Counted from the stretch's first letter, positions 17,704 to 26,661 are shown. The stretch is DNA of 64,000 nt from Paenibacillus illinoisensis NBRC 15959 (GCF_004000925.1 NZ_BIME01000011.1:165337-229336), one strand, 5' to 3'. Numbers and translations: made by a program. Notes: generated by a model from the letters alone, not told the origin.

Positions 17704-18249
17704 TTGAGCAGTGAGAGTACAATCATTATTTCTCCATTAACTTATGACTTAATAGAGGATATCAATAAGACAAATGATTCGTTTAACATATATGGTAGAG
17801 TTGTCCCCAGTTTTCAATCAGGAAGATGGTCTTATACAGAAGAACTTTATGATGAAATGAGAGAAACACGTTTTCCAGATGACCAACTTGATTGGAGCCA
17901 TTATATAAACCGAGAGGATAAAGCTTTGTTTTTAGCTTATATGAATAATACTTGCATAGGACAAATTAGAATCATTAAGGATTGGAATCGCTTCTGTTAT
18001 ATTGAAAATATTGCTACTAAAAAGGATTATAGAGGCAGTGGCGTCGGAAAGCTGCTCTTGCATAAAGCAGAAGCGTGGGCCAAACAAAGAAAACTGATCG
18101 GAATGTCCTTGGAAGCACAAGATGATAATCTTGGTGCATGCCGATTTTATGTGAAACAAGGATTCATACTAGGTGGTGTAGACACACTAAAGCAGTCATA
18201 TACTCCTAATATTGAGACCACTCTATACTGGTATAAGTTATTCAAGTAA
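17704..18249 (+). CDS. satA: streptothricin N-acetyltransferase, SatA type
   Basis: 181 residues, TTG start behind AAAAGGAG. GNAT fold with the pattern known from Sat4/SatA: NIYGRVVPSFQSGRWSYTEELY, INREDKALFLAYMNNTCIGQ, DWNRFCYIENIATKKDYRGS (acetyl-CoA binding), GMSLEAQDDNLGACRFYVKQ and a GGVDT segment before a final LYWYKLF. The enzyme acetylates the beta-lysine moiety of streptothricin. Single gene, low GC relative to neighbours. Resistance role is established for the family; activity here is inferred. Confidence 0.88.
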   Translation: MSSESTIIISPLTYDLIEDINKTNDSFNIYGRVVPSFQSGRWSYTEELYDEMRETRFPDDQLDWSHYINREDKALFLAYMNNTCIGQIRIIKDWNRFCYIENIATKKDYRGSGVGKLLLHKAEAWAKQRKLIGMSLEAQDDNLGACRFYVKQGFILGGVDTLKQSYTPNIETTLYWYKLFK

Positions 18250-18308
18250 CGGGGCTTTAGAGAATACAATACAGTCTCTCCAACATAGGAGCGGCTGTTT
18301 TTTATACC

Positions 18309-19817
18309 TCACATGTCGTCTATTTTTACGAAAGTTACCTCTGGAAAGTAGCTATTCGGTCCTTTCATTAAGGTTCCATTTTGATGTTTTAGATACAAAT
18401 CGAAGAAATCCAGCATGTAGGCATTGATAGCGAAGTTAGCTCTTGCGGGCGCAATCTTTCCTGTAATGCCTAGCAGGTTGAAAATCGGTGAAATGAACTG
18501 TACATCGGTAAAATTCAAGTGTTCCGTATTTTCGATATAAAGGATTTGCCCCCCTTCGTCGGCCGCTAGTCGCATCCGGTCAAGTTCTAACTTTTTGTCT
18601 TCCGTTACTTGATCCTCCCACTCTCTTGTTAAACCCATACGTTTAAGCTCTTCATCCGTGTATACCCGGTTTTCCATCACCATTTTTAATTTTTCGAAAT
18701 AGCTTTCCGAGTTGATAAACAAAAACGGCTTTTGCAGACCCTCTCTGTCACTCAAACGATAAAGCCCTCCATCAAGATCTATTCCGATCGCGATTCGCGG
18801 ATCGTATGAAGCGTCATAAGCTGTCGCTCCGCCGATAGAATGACCGAACACCCCAATATGACCGAGATCCAACCTTCCCTTTAGATTACTTGGGATCTGT
18901 CCCGATTGGATAAGCTCGAACTGGTCCAGCGTAAAGATTACATCGTTAGTTAACACTTCTCCCAACTTGTCGCGAATGCTTCTACTCTCCCTGTAATCCT
19001 GATCCGGCGAAAATAAGTCGTTGGTTGTGTCGGTTGTGATTCGGCCGTCTGGAAACTCGGTTGCAAATGTATTGTAGGTGTGGTCGATCACTGCCACGAT
19101 ATATCCGTGACTCGCGAGATGTTCCGCTTGCGTCGTGTGGAGGAATCTGGAAGAGCCAAAACCGGGACTTGCAATGATCAATGGGTATGCTTTCTGTTTC
19201 GAAGAGACTTTGGCCTCCAAATAAGCATGATTGGATACATACTGAAGGTGCTGAAACGTAAACCCGGGAAGGCCATAATTCCCAGCCATATAATGTAAAA
19301 TCTCCGTATCAGGAATAAAGGGAGCGTAATGGCCAGTGCCAGCCTGAGCCGGATACCATACCTGAACCATCAATTCCCTTTTACCTTTCGCGGTTTTCCC
19401 AAACGTTTCCTCGCGGCTTGAATCAATAAAATGGAAAGCTTGCGTGCCAACTTTCCACTCACCGGTTGGCACCGGAAGGTTGAAGACGGGAAACACGTAG
19501 AGGAGGCACCCTGTTGTAATTAGCCCTATCCCGATAAAAATTCTACCGAGTACCCTTCGCATTTGAGAGACATTCTGAACGACTTTCGGCTTGATGAACA
19601 TGCCTATAAGCGAAATGAAAAACATCAAGATTATGAATCCGTACAGAAATAAAAGCTGAATCCTGTATCCTTCGACAAGCAAATGTACCACTACAAAAAT
19701 GAAACTCGCTCCGCTTGTCACGAGCAGGATTGATTTTCGAATACGTTGATTATTGACGAACAGGAGCACCAACAAGCAAACACTTAAAAAGAAAAGCAGC
19801 ATTTCTAAAAGCCTCAC
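18309..19817 (-). CDS. membrane alpha/beta hydrolase, PAF-acetylhydrolase/dienelactone-hydrolase-like
   Basis: 502 residues, GTG start behind AGGGGGAG. Four N-terminal TM helices (residues ~1-125) are followed by an extracytoplasmic hydrolase domain. GSSRFLHTTQAEHLASHGYI and nucleophile elbow GHSIGG are typical of the platelet-activating-factor acetylhydrolase isoform II-like family; IGIDLDGG likely carries the acid and the His lies in NTEHLNF. Substrate unknown. Confidence 0.8.
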   Translation of the reverse strand: MRLLEMLLFFLSVCLLVLLFVNNQRIRKSILLVTSGASFIFVVVHLLVEGYRIQLLFLYGFIILMFFISLIGMFIKPKVVQNVSQMRRVLGRIFIGIGLITTGCLLYVFPVFNLPVPTGEWKVGTQAFHFIDSSREETFGKTAKGKRELMVQVWYPAQAGTGHYAPFIPDTEILHYMAGNYGLPGFTFQHLQYVSNHAYLEAKVSSKQKAYPLIIASPGFGSSRFLHTTQAEHLASHGYIVAVIDHTYNTFATEFPDGRITTDTTNDLFSPDQDYRESRSIRDKLGEVLTNDVIFTLDQFELIQSGQIPSNLKGRLDLGHIGVFGHSIGGATAYDASYDPRIAIGIDLDGGLYRLSDREGLQKPFLFINSESYFEKLKMVMENRVYTDEELKRMGLTREWEDQVTEDKKLELDRMRLAADEGGQILYIENTEHLNFTDVQFISPIFNLLGITGKIAPARANFAINAYMLDFFDLYLKHQNGTLMKGPNSYFPEVTFVKIDDM

Positions 19818-19896
19818 GCCAACTCCCCCTTAAAAATAATCCTTTATGTGGATTAGTCTAAAGGAGGAGCTATGTGACTACCATTGATTTAAATGA

Positions 19897-19925
19897 CAAT
19901 TACCTTACACACTTGTAAGGTTCAA
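19897..19925 (-). promoter_or_regulatory. promoter with dyad in the spacer, for the hydrolase
   Basis: Minus strand: -35 TTGAAC, 17-nt spacer, -10 TAATTG. The spacer region holds the perfect inverted repeat ACCTTACA-CACT-TGTAAGGT (19902-19921), so a regulator probably binds over the promoter. Confidence 0.45.
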
Positions 19926-19972
19926 CTTTATCAGTTATAAGTGCATGGTATTTCTTTTCAGCGTGATCCATT

Positions 19973-20398
19973 TTACTTACCTTCTTTCAAGAACTGCTCG
20001 ATCCGAGCTTTAATTGAATCGCGGACCTCAGCGAATGTATCTGTGATTTCTTCCTCTGTACCTGTCGCCTTGGCTGGATCATCGAAGCCCCAGTGCCATC
20101 TTTCAGCTTTATCATTACGTACAACTGGACAATTATCTTTGGCATGACCACAAAGCGTGATGATGTAGTCTGCTTGTTTTAAAATCTCAGGATCAATCAC
20201 ATCTGATGTATGACTTGAAATATCGATTCCAGCTTCTTTCATTGTTTGAACAGCACGAGGATTTAAGCCATGGGCTTCTAATCCTGCACTTCTCACCTCA
20301 TATTTATCACTACCAAGTGCCTTCAAAAATCCATCAGCGATTTGGCTTCTGCAAGAGTTTCCTGTACACAAAAAGTAAACAAGTGGTTTGTTGTTCAT
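19973..20398 (-). CDS. arsC: thioredoxin-coupled arsenate reductase
   Basis: 141 residues, low-molecular-weight phosphatase fold. Phosphate loop C11-TGNSC16-RS and the redox pair C83/C90 (TLCGHAKDNC) are intact, as in B. subtilis/S. aureus ArsC. Reduces arsenate to arsenite for export by ArsB. Last gene of arsRBC, 2 nt after arsB. Confidence 0.95.
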   Translation of the reverse strand: MNNKPLVYFLCTGNSCRSQIADGFLKALGSDKYEVRSAGLEAHGLNPRAVQTMKEAGIDISSHTSDVIDPEILKQADYIITLCGHAKDNCPVVRNDKAERWHWGFDDPAKATGTEEEITDTFAEVRDSIKARIEQFLKEGK

Positions 20399-20400
20399 GA

Positions 20401-21837
20401 TTATTGATCTCCTTTATCTTTGGCTTGGCTTACTTGTACTTTCGCTTCGCCCATTTTTGAGTTAATTAACGTTTTTATGATCATAGCGATAACAACCAAT
20501 GCTACTGTGATTACGGCAATCATTAACCAAACATTTATGTTTGTTGAATGAATCAAGTGTAGCCACAAATACAGTCCAGTTAACGTGATAAAGAGCGTTG
20601 GGATGGTGAGCACAATCCCGATTTTGAAATAACTCCCCCACGTGATTCTTACATCCTTACGGGACAGTACATTTAGCCACAAAAGTGTGGCGAGCGATCC
20701 GATCGGTGTAATTTTTGGACCCAGGTCACTACCGATAATATTGGCATAAATCAGCGATTCCCGGATGACACCTTGCGTACTCGTTCCATCAATAGCAAGC
20801 GCATCAATCATCACTGTGGGCATATTGTTCATTACCGAAGATAATATTGCAGCCAGAAAGCCCATACCCAGTGTGGAGATGTAGAGCCCCTGGTGAGCAA
20901 TAGCTTGAATGACCTTACCAAGTTCATCCGTCAACCCCACATTTCGCAGTCCATAAACGACGACGTACATACCAATGGAGAAAATCACAACTGCCCATGG
21001 AGCCCCTTTAATGAGCTTCCACGTTTGAATAGCGTGACTCCGCCTTGCAGCTAATATAAACAAGATGGCAATAACCCCAGCGATAACAGACACCGGAACT
21101 TGAATGAACTCGCTCATCAAGTATGCCACCAGTAGCACGGCTAAGATCACCCAAGATATGTTGAACAGTTTCTTGTCCTTGATCGCTTCAGCTGGCTTTT
21201 TGAGCTGACTGACTTCGTAGTTCCCTGGAATGCTCTTTCTAAAGAACAAGAACAGGACCAGAATACTCGCTAATATTGAAAAGAAATTCGGAACAATCAT
21301 ACGACTTGCATACTCCACAAAGCCAATGCCAAAGTAATCAGCAGAAACGATATTGACGAGGTTGCTAACGACGAGCGGAAGTGAAGTTGTATCTGCAATA
21401 AAACCACTTGCGATGATAAAAGGTAAAATCATCTTTTGATCAAATTTGAGCGCTCGGACCATAGCAAGTACAATGGGCGTTAAGATCAGTGCGGCACCGT
21501 CATTTGCAAAGAACGCTGCCACACCTGCTCCAAGCAGCACAACATAAACGAACATCAGCTTGCCATTACCTCTTGCGAGCCTTGCCATGTGCAGTGCAGC
21601 CCATTCAAAAAATCCGACTTCATCTAAAATCAGAGAAATTAAGATAATGGCTACGAAAGCAAGCGTGGCGTTCCATATGATTCCTGTGACCGTACCTACA
21701 TCGGATAGACTGACGACCCCAAAAAGGAGAACAAGGACAGCTCCAGCTGACGCTGACCATCCAATATTAAGCCCCTTAGGCTGCCAAATCACAAAAGTCA
21801 ATGTAAGCAAAAAGATTAAAATCGCGATAATGGTCAT
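20401..21837 (-). CDS. arsB: arsenite efflux permease
   Basis: 478 residues, about twelve TM helices, ArsB/NhaD superfamily (MTIIAILIFLLTLTFVIWQP start; AFFANDGAALILTPIV; VMNNMPTVMIDALAI). It is ~50 residues longer than typical ArsB owing to a C-terminal TM helix and a charged tail. Starts inside the arsR stop (ATGA). Confidence 0.93.
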   Translation of the reverse strand: MTIIAILIFLLTLTFVIWQPKGLNIGWSASAGAVLVLLFGVVSLSDVGTVTGIIWNATLAFVAIILISLILDEVGFFEWAALHMARLARGNGKLMFVYVVLLGAGVAAFFANDGAALILTPIVLAMVRALKFDQKMILPFIIASGFIADTTSLPLVVSNLVNIVSADYFGIGFVEYASRMIVPNFFSILASILVLFLFFRKSIPGNYEVSQLKKPAEAIKDKKLFNISWVILAVLLVAYLMSEFIQVPVSVIAGVIAILFILAARRSHAIQTWKLIKGAPWAVVIFSIGMYVVVYGLRNVGLTDELGKVIQAIAHQGLYISTLGMGFLAAILSSVMNNMPTVMIDALAIDGTSTQGVIRESLIYANIIGSDLGPKITPIGSLATLLWLNVLSRKDVRITWGSYFKIGIVLTIPTLFITLTGLYLWLHLIHSTNINVWLMIAVITVALVVIAMIIKTLINSKMGEAKVQVSQAKDKGDQ

Positions 21838-22163
21838 GCTTCCTCCTGAGGACCGCAGCAGTTTTTCAATCCTGCTATTTTATCTTTCATGGATGGCAGA
21901 TAGGGATACACACACTGAACATATGCTTCTGCATCTGGATTAAGAGAGTAGTACACCCACTGCCCTTTTTTCTTTTCATTAAGGAGACCGGCTGCCTTTA
22001 GTTTTCGAAGATGCTGACTGGCGTTTGGTTGTGACATGCCAATAATGTCTGTGATATCACATACACAAAGTTCTTGTTCCTGAAGTAGGGCAATAATTGT
22101 CAAACGTGTCTTATCAGCTAATAACTTATACGCCTCAGCCATCTCCTGAATGTTTTGTTCCAT
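21834..22163 (-). CDS. arsR: ArsR/SmtB-family arsenite-responsive repressor
   Basis: ATG 22163 behind GGGGGTG is the start; the codons upstream are not supported. 109 residues, winged helix with the arsenic-binding pair C33/C35 in ELCVCD and recognition helix SQPNASQHLRKLK; a C-terminal NCCGPQ may add thiol ligands. Represses the operon until arsenite binds. Confidence 0.93.
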   Translation of the reverse strand: MEQNIQEMAEAYKLLADKTRLTIIALLQEQELCVCDITDIIGMSQPNASQHLRKLKAAGLLNEKKKGQWVYYSLNPDAEAYVQCVYPYLPSMKDKIAGLKNCCGPQEEA

Positions 22164-22217
22164 ATGTACACCCCCTGTAATTATTCTCGTCGGTTTCTTT
22201 AATGATAAAAGCATATA

Positions 22218-22230
22218 ATAAGTCACTTAT
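22218..22230. promoter_or_regulatory. candidate ArsR operator
   Basis: Perfect palindrome ATAAGT-C-ACTTAT 55 nt upstream of arsR, the type of AT-rich dyad ArsR/SmtB repressors bind. Confidence 0.55.
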
Positions 22231-22652
22231 ATAAGCAATGACGAATATAAAGAGATCTAGTACTCCAAAAAAAGTCGGCAATATAAATGACCGACCTTGC
22301 TCTCGAACTAAAAATTCACATTTTGACTTTATAAAATAATGACCGTCTTTCATCTTAATTATATCTTTCGTTTGATATTCAATGACTCCACCTTGATCTA
22401 ATAAGTCATTATGCTCATATACCTCTACGTGTCATTGTTTTAAGATTGCATTATTAAGTTGTGCTGCATACGAATTACTCAAGCATAATACATTTAACAA
22501 CCTGCCCGTTAGTTGAATAAAGCCAGCCGGTCAAAATAATCGGCTGGCTTTATGTTCATTATTGAATGATCTTCTCCTTTGCGTAACATCTCTTATAAAA
22601 TTTTATATTTCCGTACCGCCCGATCCGAGTCATTCACTAGATTAGCAGTTTT
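22231..22652 (-). other. intergenic region between ars operon and serine hydrolase
   Basis: 422 nt, no convincing gene. Holds the ars promoter region at the left and a half copy of the attC-like repeat at 22501-22551. Confidence 0.5.
22501..22551 (-). repeat. attC-like repeat, half copy A
   Basis: CCTGCCCGTTAGTTGAA followed by hairpin AAAGCCAGCCGGT / ATCGGCTGGCTTT. Only one of the two simple sites is kept. It lies 100 nt after the stop of the GC-rich serine hydrolase gene. Confidence 0.65.
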
Positions 22653-23792
22653 TTACTCAACTTGGTTACCCCCGCCGAACACCTCCTCGACGAGCCTCTG
22701 CGACGCCTTCTGGAACGGCCCTGCCAGGGACATTGCGGCGTCGTCCACATAGTTGATGGAGGCAGTCAGGGTCTTGCTGCCGTCAGGCGTGCTGTACATT
22801 AGTGCCGCGTAGCCCGATATACCACCGTTGTGGGTGATGATGGTACCACCGCTGTTCGATCCGGCGTCCTGTACGAACACCCCCAAGCCATAGCCGATTT
22901 TGGGGTAAGGCTTGCACATCTCGGCCAGCAGAGGGGCCGGAAGGAGCTTGCCGCCCATCAGCGCCGAGATAAACGTGTGGAGATCCTGGGTGGTCGAGAT
23001 CATGTCACCTCCGGTGGAAATCCAGGAGGGGTTCTGGCTGGTGATGTCGACTGTCTTCTGCTCGCCGGCGTTCTCGTACCGGTAGTAGGCGTGGACGTGC
23101 GGTTCAGGGATCATGGGCTGGGTGTCTGGTACGACGGTACCCGACAGCCCGAGCGGCCCCAGAATCAGTCGCTGCATCTCCTCGGCGAGCGAGCTGCCGG
23201 TGACTTTCTCGATCAGCAGCCTGGCAAGCACGTAGTTGGTGTTGGAGTAGCTCCATCCCGTTCCTGGCTCAAATCGCATCGGCTTGGTCAATGCCAGCAG
23301 TACCAGCTCCTCTGGCCGATAGGTCTTGAACCGATTATCTACCCACTCCTGCCCCTGCCAAGGGATGCCCGGCGCGACCGTCCCGTCTTCGTAGTACTCG
23401 CCGGTGAAGTTGAACACCCCGCTGGTATGCTGCAGCAGCATCCGCACCGTGATCCTCCGGTCAAGCCCAAACTCAGGCAGGTAGTCTACCACTGGGTCCT
23501 CCAGCCCGATCCTACCCTCGGCAACCAATTGCAGCACCACGGTCGCGGTGAAGGTCTTGGTATTGCTTCCGATTCGGAAGTGCCCATTTGTAGATGGCTT
23601 CGCGGCGTCGCCCAGCTTGCTAACCCCCGCACTACCAACCCACTCGCCCTGCTCATCGTGCACGCGCAGCTGCACCCCTAGGAAACCGGAATCGACTATC
23701 TCCTGGATGGCCTTCTGTAGCTCCGGACGATCCTGCCCCGCAGCGAATCTTTTTTCCTTCATATTTTCTGACGAATTAAACTGATTCATCAT
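22653..23792 (-). CDS. serine hydrolase, R61 D-Ala-D-Ala carboxypeptidase/class C beta-lactamase fold
   Basis: 379 residues from ATG 23792 behind AAGGAGAT (GTG 23798 possible). Motifs: S-x-x-K in RIGSNTKTFTA, Y-x-N in WSYSNTNY, and HNGG in place of HTG. LLQHTSGVFNFTGEYY and SWISTGGDMISTTQDL strongly recall the secreted Streptomyces R61 enzyme, but no signal peptide is present, so it is likely cytoplasmic. The gene is clearly richer in G+C (third positions mostly G/C) than its neighbours, a sign of transfer from an actinobacterium. Preceded by a TetR operator. Confidence 0.88.
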   Translation of the reverse strand: MMNQFNSSENMKEKRFAAGQDRPELQKAIQEIVDSGFLGVQLRVHDEQGEWVGSAGVSKLGDAAKPSTNGHFRIGSNTKTFTATVVLQLVAEGRIGLEDPVVDYLPEFGLDRRITVRMLLQHTSGVFNFTGEYYEDGTVAPGIPWQGQEWVDNRFKTYRPEELVLLALTKPMRFEPGTGWSYSNTNYVLARLLIEKVTGSSLAEEMQRLILGPLGLSGTVVPDTQPMIPEPHVHAYYRYENAGEQKTVDITSQNPSWISTGGDMISTTQDLHTFISALMGGKLLPAPLLAEMCKPYPKIGYGLGVFVQDAGSNSGGTIITHNGGISGYAALMYSTPDGSKTLTASINYVDDAAMSLAGPFQKASQRLVEEVFGGGNQVE

Positions 23793-23848
23793 ATTCACAT
23801 CTCCTTATAATAAGTTTAGTTTCTAACACACATTTGAGCCTTGATCAT

Positions 23849-23877
23849 CTATACATACCGACCGATGGTATGTATAG
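23849..23877. promoter_or_regulatory. TetR operator upstream of the serine hydrolase
   Basis: Perfect inverted repeat CTATACATACC-N7-GGTATGTATAG. A related imperfect site lies at the start of the TetR gene (24585-24605). Confidence 0.7.
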
Positions 23878-23904
23878 TTTAAAAATAAGCTGCCTTTCGG
23901 CAGT

Positions 23905-24570
23905 TTAGTTTTCGTTGCTGACTTCTCGAGCTGACAAACGGTACAATTCCTCGTAACGCTGAATCATTTGCTCATCGAACAGGTCAAGCCCCAGACCCTT
24001 CAATATTTCATCGAAAAGCCTTACCTTACGCAACATCATCTCGGGTGAAGTTTGTATGACCGCCGGGTTTAGCCAAAAGTTGGTGAGAATCATCAACGCT
24101 TCGCTTAGCTCTCTTGGATAGTCGGTTCGGATCGAACCGTCTCGCATACCCTGTTCGATGATGGGCTGGATATAGAGGGGTACGCCTTTTACGAATATGT
24201 TCTCGAATTGTGCCGCCAGCAGCTTTGGATTGCGCAGGAGGCTAGGCGCCGCCGATGCCATTTCGTTCTGGGCTGGATTATCTAGAGATACACGGGAAAT
24301 CTTCCGGAGCTTCTCCAGGCCGTTCAGCTCCTTGTCGTCCCTGATACCGGACAGCATCTCGTCAGCGCCTTTGAACATATGGTCGGTGACAGCCTGGAAG
24401 ATTTCTTCCTTTGACTTGTAGTGATGATAAATTGCCCCTTTTGTCAGCCCACCCAGCTCATTAATGATATCCTGAATGGAGGTTTGCTCGTATCCTTTTT
24501 GTATGAACAGGTTAAGAGCAACGGTTAGAATCTGGTTGATTGTTTCTTCGGGATATTTATTCCTTGCCAC
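23905..24570 (-). CDS. TetR-family regulator of the serine hydrolase
   Basis: GTG 24570 is 7 nt after AAAGGAG, so the upstream codons are left out. 221 residues; N-terminal HTH (EETINQILTVALNLFIQKGYEQTSIQDIINELG, GAIYHHYKSKEEIF) and a ligand-binding C-terminal domain. It lies upstream of the serine hydrolase in the same direction, and both promoters hold the same ACATACC/GGTATGT half-sites. Confidence 0.88.
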   Translation of the reverse strand: MARNKYPEETINQILTVALNLFIQKGYEQTSIQDIINELGGLTKGAIYHHYKSKEEIFQAVTDHMFKGADEMLSGIRDDKELNGLEKLRKISRVSLDNPAQNEMASAAPSLLRNPKLLAAQFENIFVKGVPLYIQPIIEQGMRDGSIRTDYPRELSEALMILTNFWLNPAVIQTSPEMMLRKVRLFDEILKGLGLDLFDEQMIQRYEELYRLSAREVSNEN

Positions 24571-24584
24571 TCGCTTTCTCCTTT

Positions 24585-24605
24585 CATACATTCAGTTGGT
24601 ATGTA
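24585..24605. promoter_or_regulatory. TetR autoregulatory operator
   Basis: TACATTC-AGTT-GGTATGTA (imperfect dyad within these bases) overlaps the 5' end of the TetR gene and matches the half-sites of the operator at 23849. Confidence 0.5.
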
Positions 24606-24754
24606 AAGAATATATTCGATCATTCTTATAATGTCAATAACATAAAAACAAAATCATTTGATTTGGGTGTTCAGGCGCGAGGCACTGTTAGATGGAGGTT
24701 GAGATATTTTTATAAAATGCGATTTACAAATCCTCCACATGCGTATTAAAATTG

Positions 24755-24769
24755 TTTACATCATGTAAA
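24755..24769. promoter_or_regulatory. operator-like palindrome upstream of the MFS gene
   Basis: Perfect TTTACAT-C-ATGTAAA; a further ATGTAAAC half lies at 24780, pairing with GTTTACAT. Probably bound by the TetR protein encoded after the transporter. Confidence 0.6.
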
Positions 24770-24802
24770 GGTTGACACAATGTAAACAAAGGAGCTCATT
24801 TT

Positions 24803-25999
24803 ATGTTACCAAAGTCGGTTCGCTTCCCACTCTTCATTTTAATGTTAAATCTATTTATAGCTTTATTGGGTCAAGGAATGCTTATTCCAATATTGCCTGA
24901 TTATTTGAAGCTATTCCATGCAGGCGGAACTGTCGCTGGTTTTCTGGTCGCTGCATTTGGTGCAGCTCAATTCTTATTTTCACCTCTGGGAGGACAATTA
25001 TCTGATCGATTTGGACGCAAAAAGTTAATCATGGCCGGCATGTTTCTTTCTGTCGTTGCTGATGTCATGTTTGCGCTTTCGACTTCATTGCCTCTGCTTT
25101 ACGTTGCTCGCTTTATTGGTGGAATCAGCTTAGGTTTAATGATCCCATCGAACTTGGCCTATGTGGCCGATATTACAACCCACGAAACGCGAGCTAAGGG
25201 TATGGGGTATTTTGGAGCAGCCATGAATTTGGGAATGGTACTTGGACCCGGTCTTGGTGGTCTCATTGCCGAAATGGGCATTCGTATGCCTTATTTCTGT
25301 GCAGCTGGTCTTGGATTGGTCGCTACGCTGCTAACACTCCTATTGCCCGAGACACTTGCACCTGAAAAAAGAACGCGCTCTTTACGCAATCCGGATGGAA
25401 ATCACTTTGGAAAAAAAGTTTTGAGTTCCTTTAAAGTTCCCTATTTCAAGTATTTACTTCTGCTTCTCGTTATGACCTTCGGTCTCATGAGTTATGAGAC
25501 GGTATTTGCCCTTTTCGTAGAGAAAAAATACGGGTTTGATGCTGCTACAATCTCTATCATTATTACCCTAGGGGCCATAATCGGTATAGTTATTCAAGTT
25601 TGGTTGCTTGATTGGTTTGTGAAAAGGATGGGTGAGATCAAGTTAATTAGACTATCTTTGATTATTGCGCCTATTGCTTTAATGTTAATGCTGATTAAAG
25701 TTAACCTTGCTTTTCTTTTATTCGCTTCTGCATTATTCTTTGCATTTAATTCTTTTTTGCGGCCTTCGGTCAGCACGCTAATATCCAAAAACGCAGGAGA
25801 TCGACAAGGGTATGCATCTGGTCTGAATACCACATATTCCAGTCTTGGAACCATATTTGGCCCGCTTATTGCAGGTTCTTTATTTGATTCAAACATTAAC
25901 CTTCCTTATATTTTTGGGGCAGTGATGCTGCTGGCTTCTCTGCCGCTTACCATGAATGTATTTCGCTCCAAGAAAGGAAAGTTATCTACAAGTGAATGA
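24803..25999 (+). CDS. MFS multidrug efflux transporter (12 TM, NorA/TetA-like)
   Basis: 398 residues, twelve TM segments. Motif A between TM2 and TM3 is GGQLSDRFGRKK; motif C-like GMVLGPGLGGLIAE in TM5 marks a proton antiporter of the drug efflux group. Substrate not predictable. Overlaps the following TetR gene by 8 nt; a palindromic operator lies upstream. Confidence 0.88.
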   Translation: MLPKSVRFPLFILMLNLFIALLGQGMLIPILPDYLKLFHAGGTVAGFLVAAFGAAQFLFSPLGGQLSDRFGRKKLIMAGMFLSVVADVMFALSTSLPLLYVARFIGGISLGLMIPSNLAYVADITTHETRAKGMGYFGAAMNLGMVLGPGLGGLIAEMGIRMPYFCAAGLGLVATLLTLLLPETLAPEKRTRSLRNPDGNHFGKKVLSSFKVPYFKYLLLLLVMTFGLMSYETVFALFVEKKYGFDAATISIIITLGAIIGIVIQVWLLDWFVKRMGEIKLIRLSLIIAPIALMLMLIKVNLAFLLFASALFFAFNSFLRPSVSTLISKNAGDRQGYASGLNTTYSSLGTIFGPLIAGSLFDSNINLPYIFGAVMLLASLPLTMNVFRSKKGKLSTSE

Positions 26000-26648
26000 A
26001 AATTGGCATCAGCAATTAAAAAATAAACATCGTGATGATCTGATTTCAGCTGGTAAAGAGCTTTTTTTGAATGATGGACTATTCCAAATGAAGATCAAAG
26101 ATGTTTGTGCTAAAGCCAAACTTAGCAGAGTAACCTTCTACAAACATTTCCAGTCTATGGATGATCTTCTTCTGTCTATTCATATGGAGTTAATAGAGCA
26201 TTTAACGAATCATGTTAGTCGTGCTGCAGCTGAAATGGAATTCATGAATGGCTATGAACAACTTGCTGCCATGTTGAACGCTTGGATTACTTTTGCCCGG
26301 AATTATCCGGACCATATCCGGTTTATTCAATTATTTGACATTAACTATGAGTCATATGATTTTAATCAGGAGCTGAAAGAGCGGTATCATCTGTTCACCC
26401 AAAACGGAAAAGAACGACATTTTCTTCTTGGCGCATTATCAAGGGGAACTGTTGATGGAAGCATAAGGAGTAATTTACCCCCTCTTCATCTAGCCCAGTT
26501 TATCTTTACAGCGATGATGGGTATGCTTCAGAAAAGTGTTTCCAGCTGTTCAAACATCCTCAATGCATCGGATACGCAGATGCCGGAACAGTTTGTCAGT
26601 ATGCTTCTCCAATATGTCTATGGTGAGAGAACATCGGAGGAAAGCTGA
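25992..26648 (+). CDS. TetR-family regulator of the MFS pump
   Basis: GTG 25992 behind AAGGAAA is the most likely start, giving an 8-nt overlap with the transporter. 218 residues. HTH region RDDLISAGKELFLNDG...SRVTFYKHFQSMDDLL. It closely resembles the TetR at 35.1 kb in layout (WHQ...RDDLI against WHQDVRNRNREEFI; RVTFYKHFQSMDDLL against KVTFYKCFNSMDELI), so the two are paralogues of one subfamily. Confidence 0.87.
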   Translation: MNENWHQQLKNKHRDDLISAGKELFLNDGLFQMKIKDVCAKAKLSRVTFYKHFQSMDDLLLSIHMELIEHLTNHVSRAAAEMEFMNGYEQLAAMLNAWITFARNYPDHIRFIQLFDINYESYDFNQELKERYHLFTQNGKERHFLLGALSRGTVDGSIRSNLPPLHLAQFIFTAMMGMLQKSVSSCSNILNASDTQMPEQFVSMLLQYVYGERTSEES

Positions 26649-26661
26649 CGAAGTAAACTGA

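Noticed and set aside
22830..23681. 283-codon plus-strand frame opposite the serine hydrolase
   Set aside because: A long antisense frame is expected opposite a GC-rich gene; composition is Arg/Gly/His-rich with no domain and no ribosome binding site, while the minus frame has all motifs.
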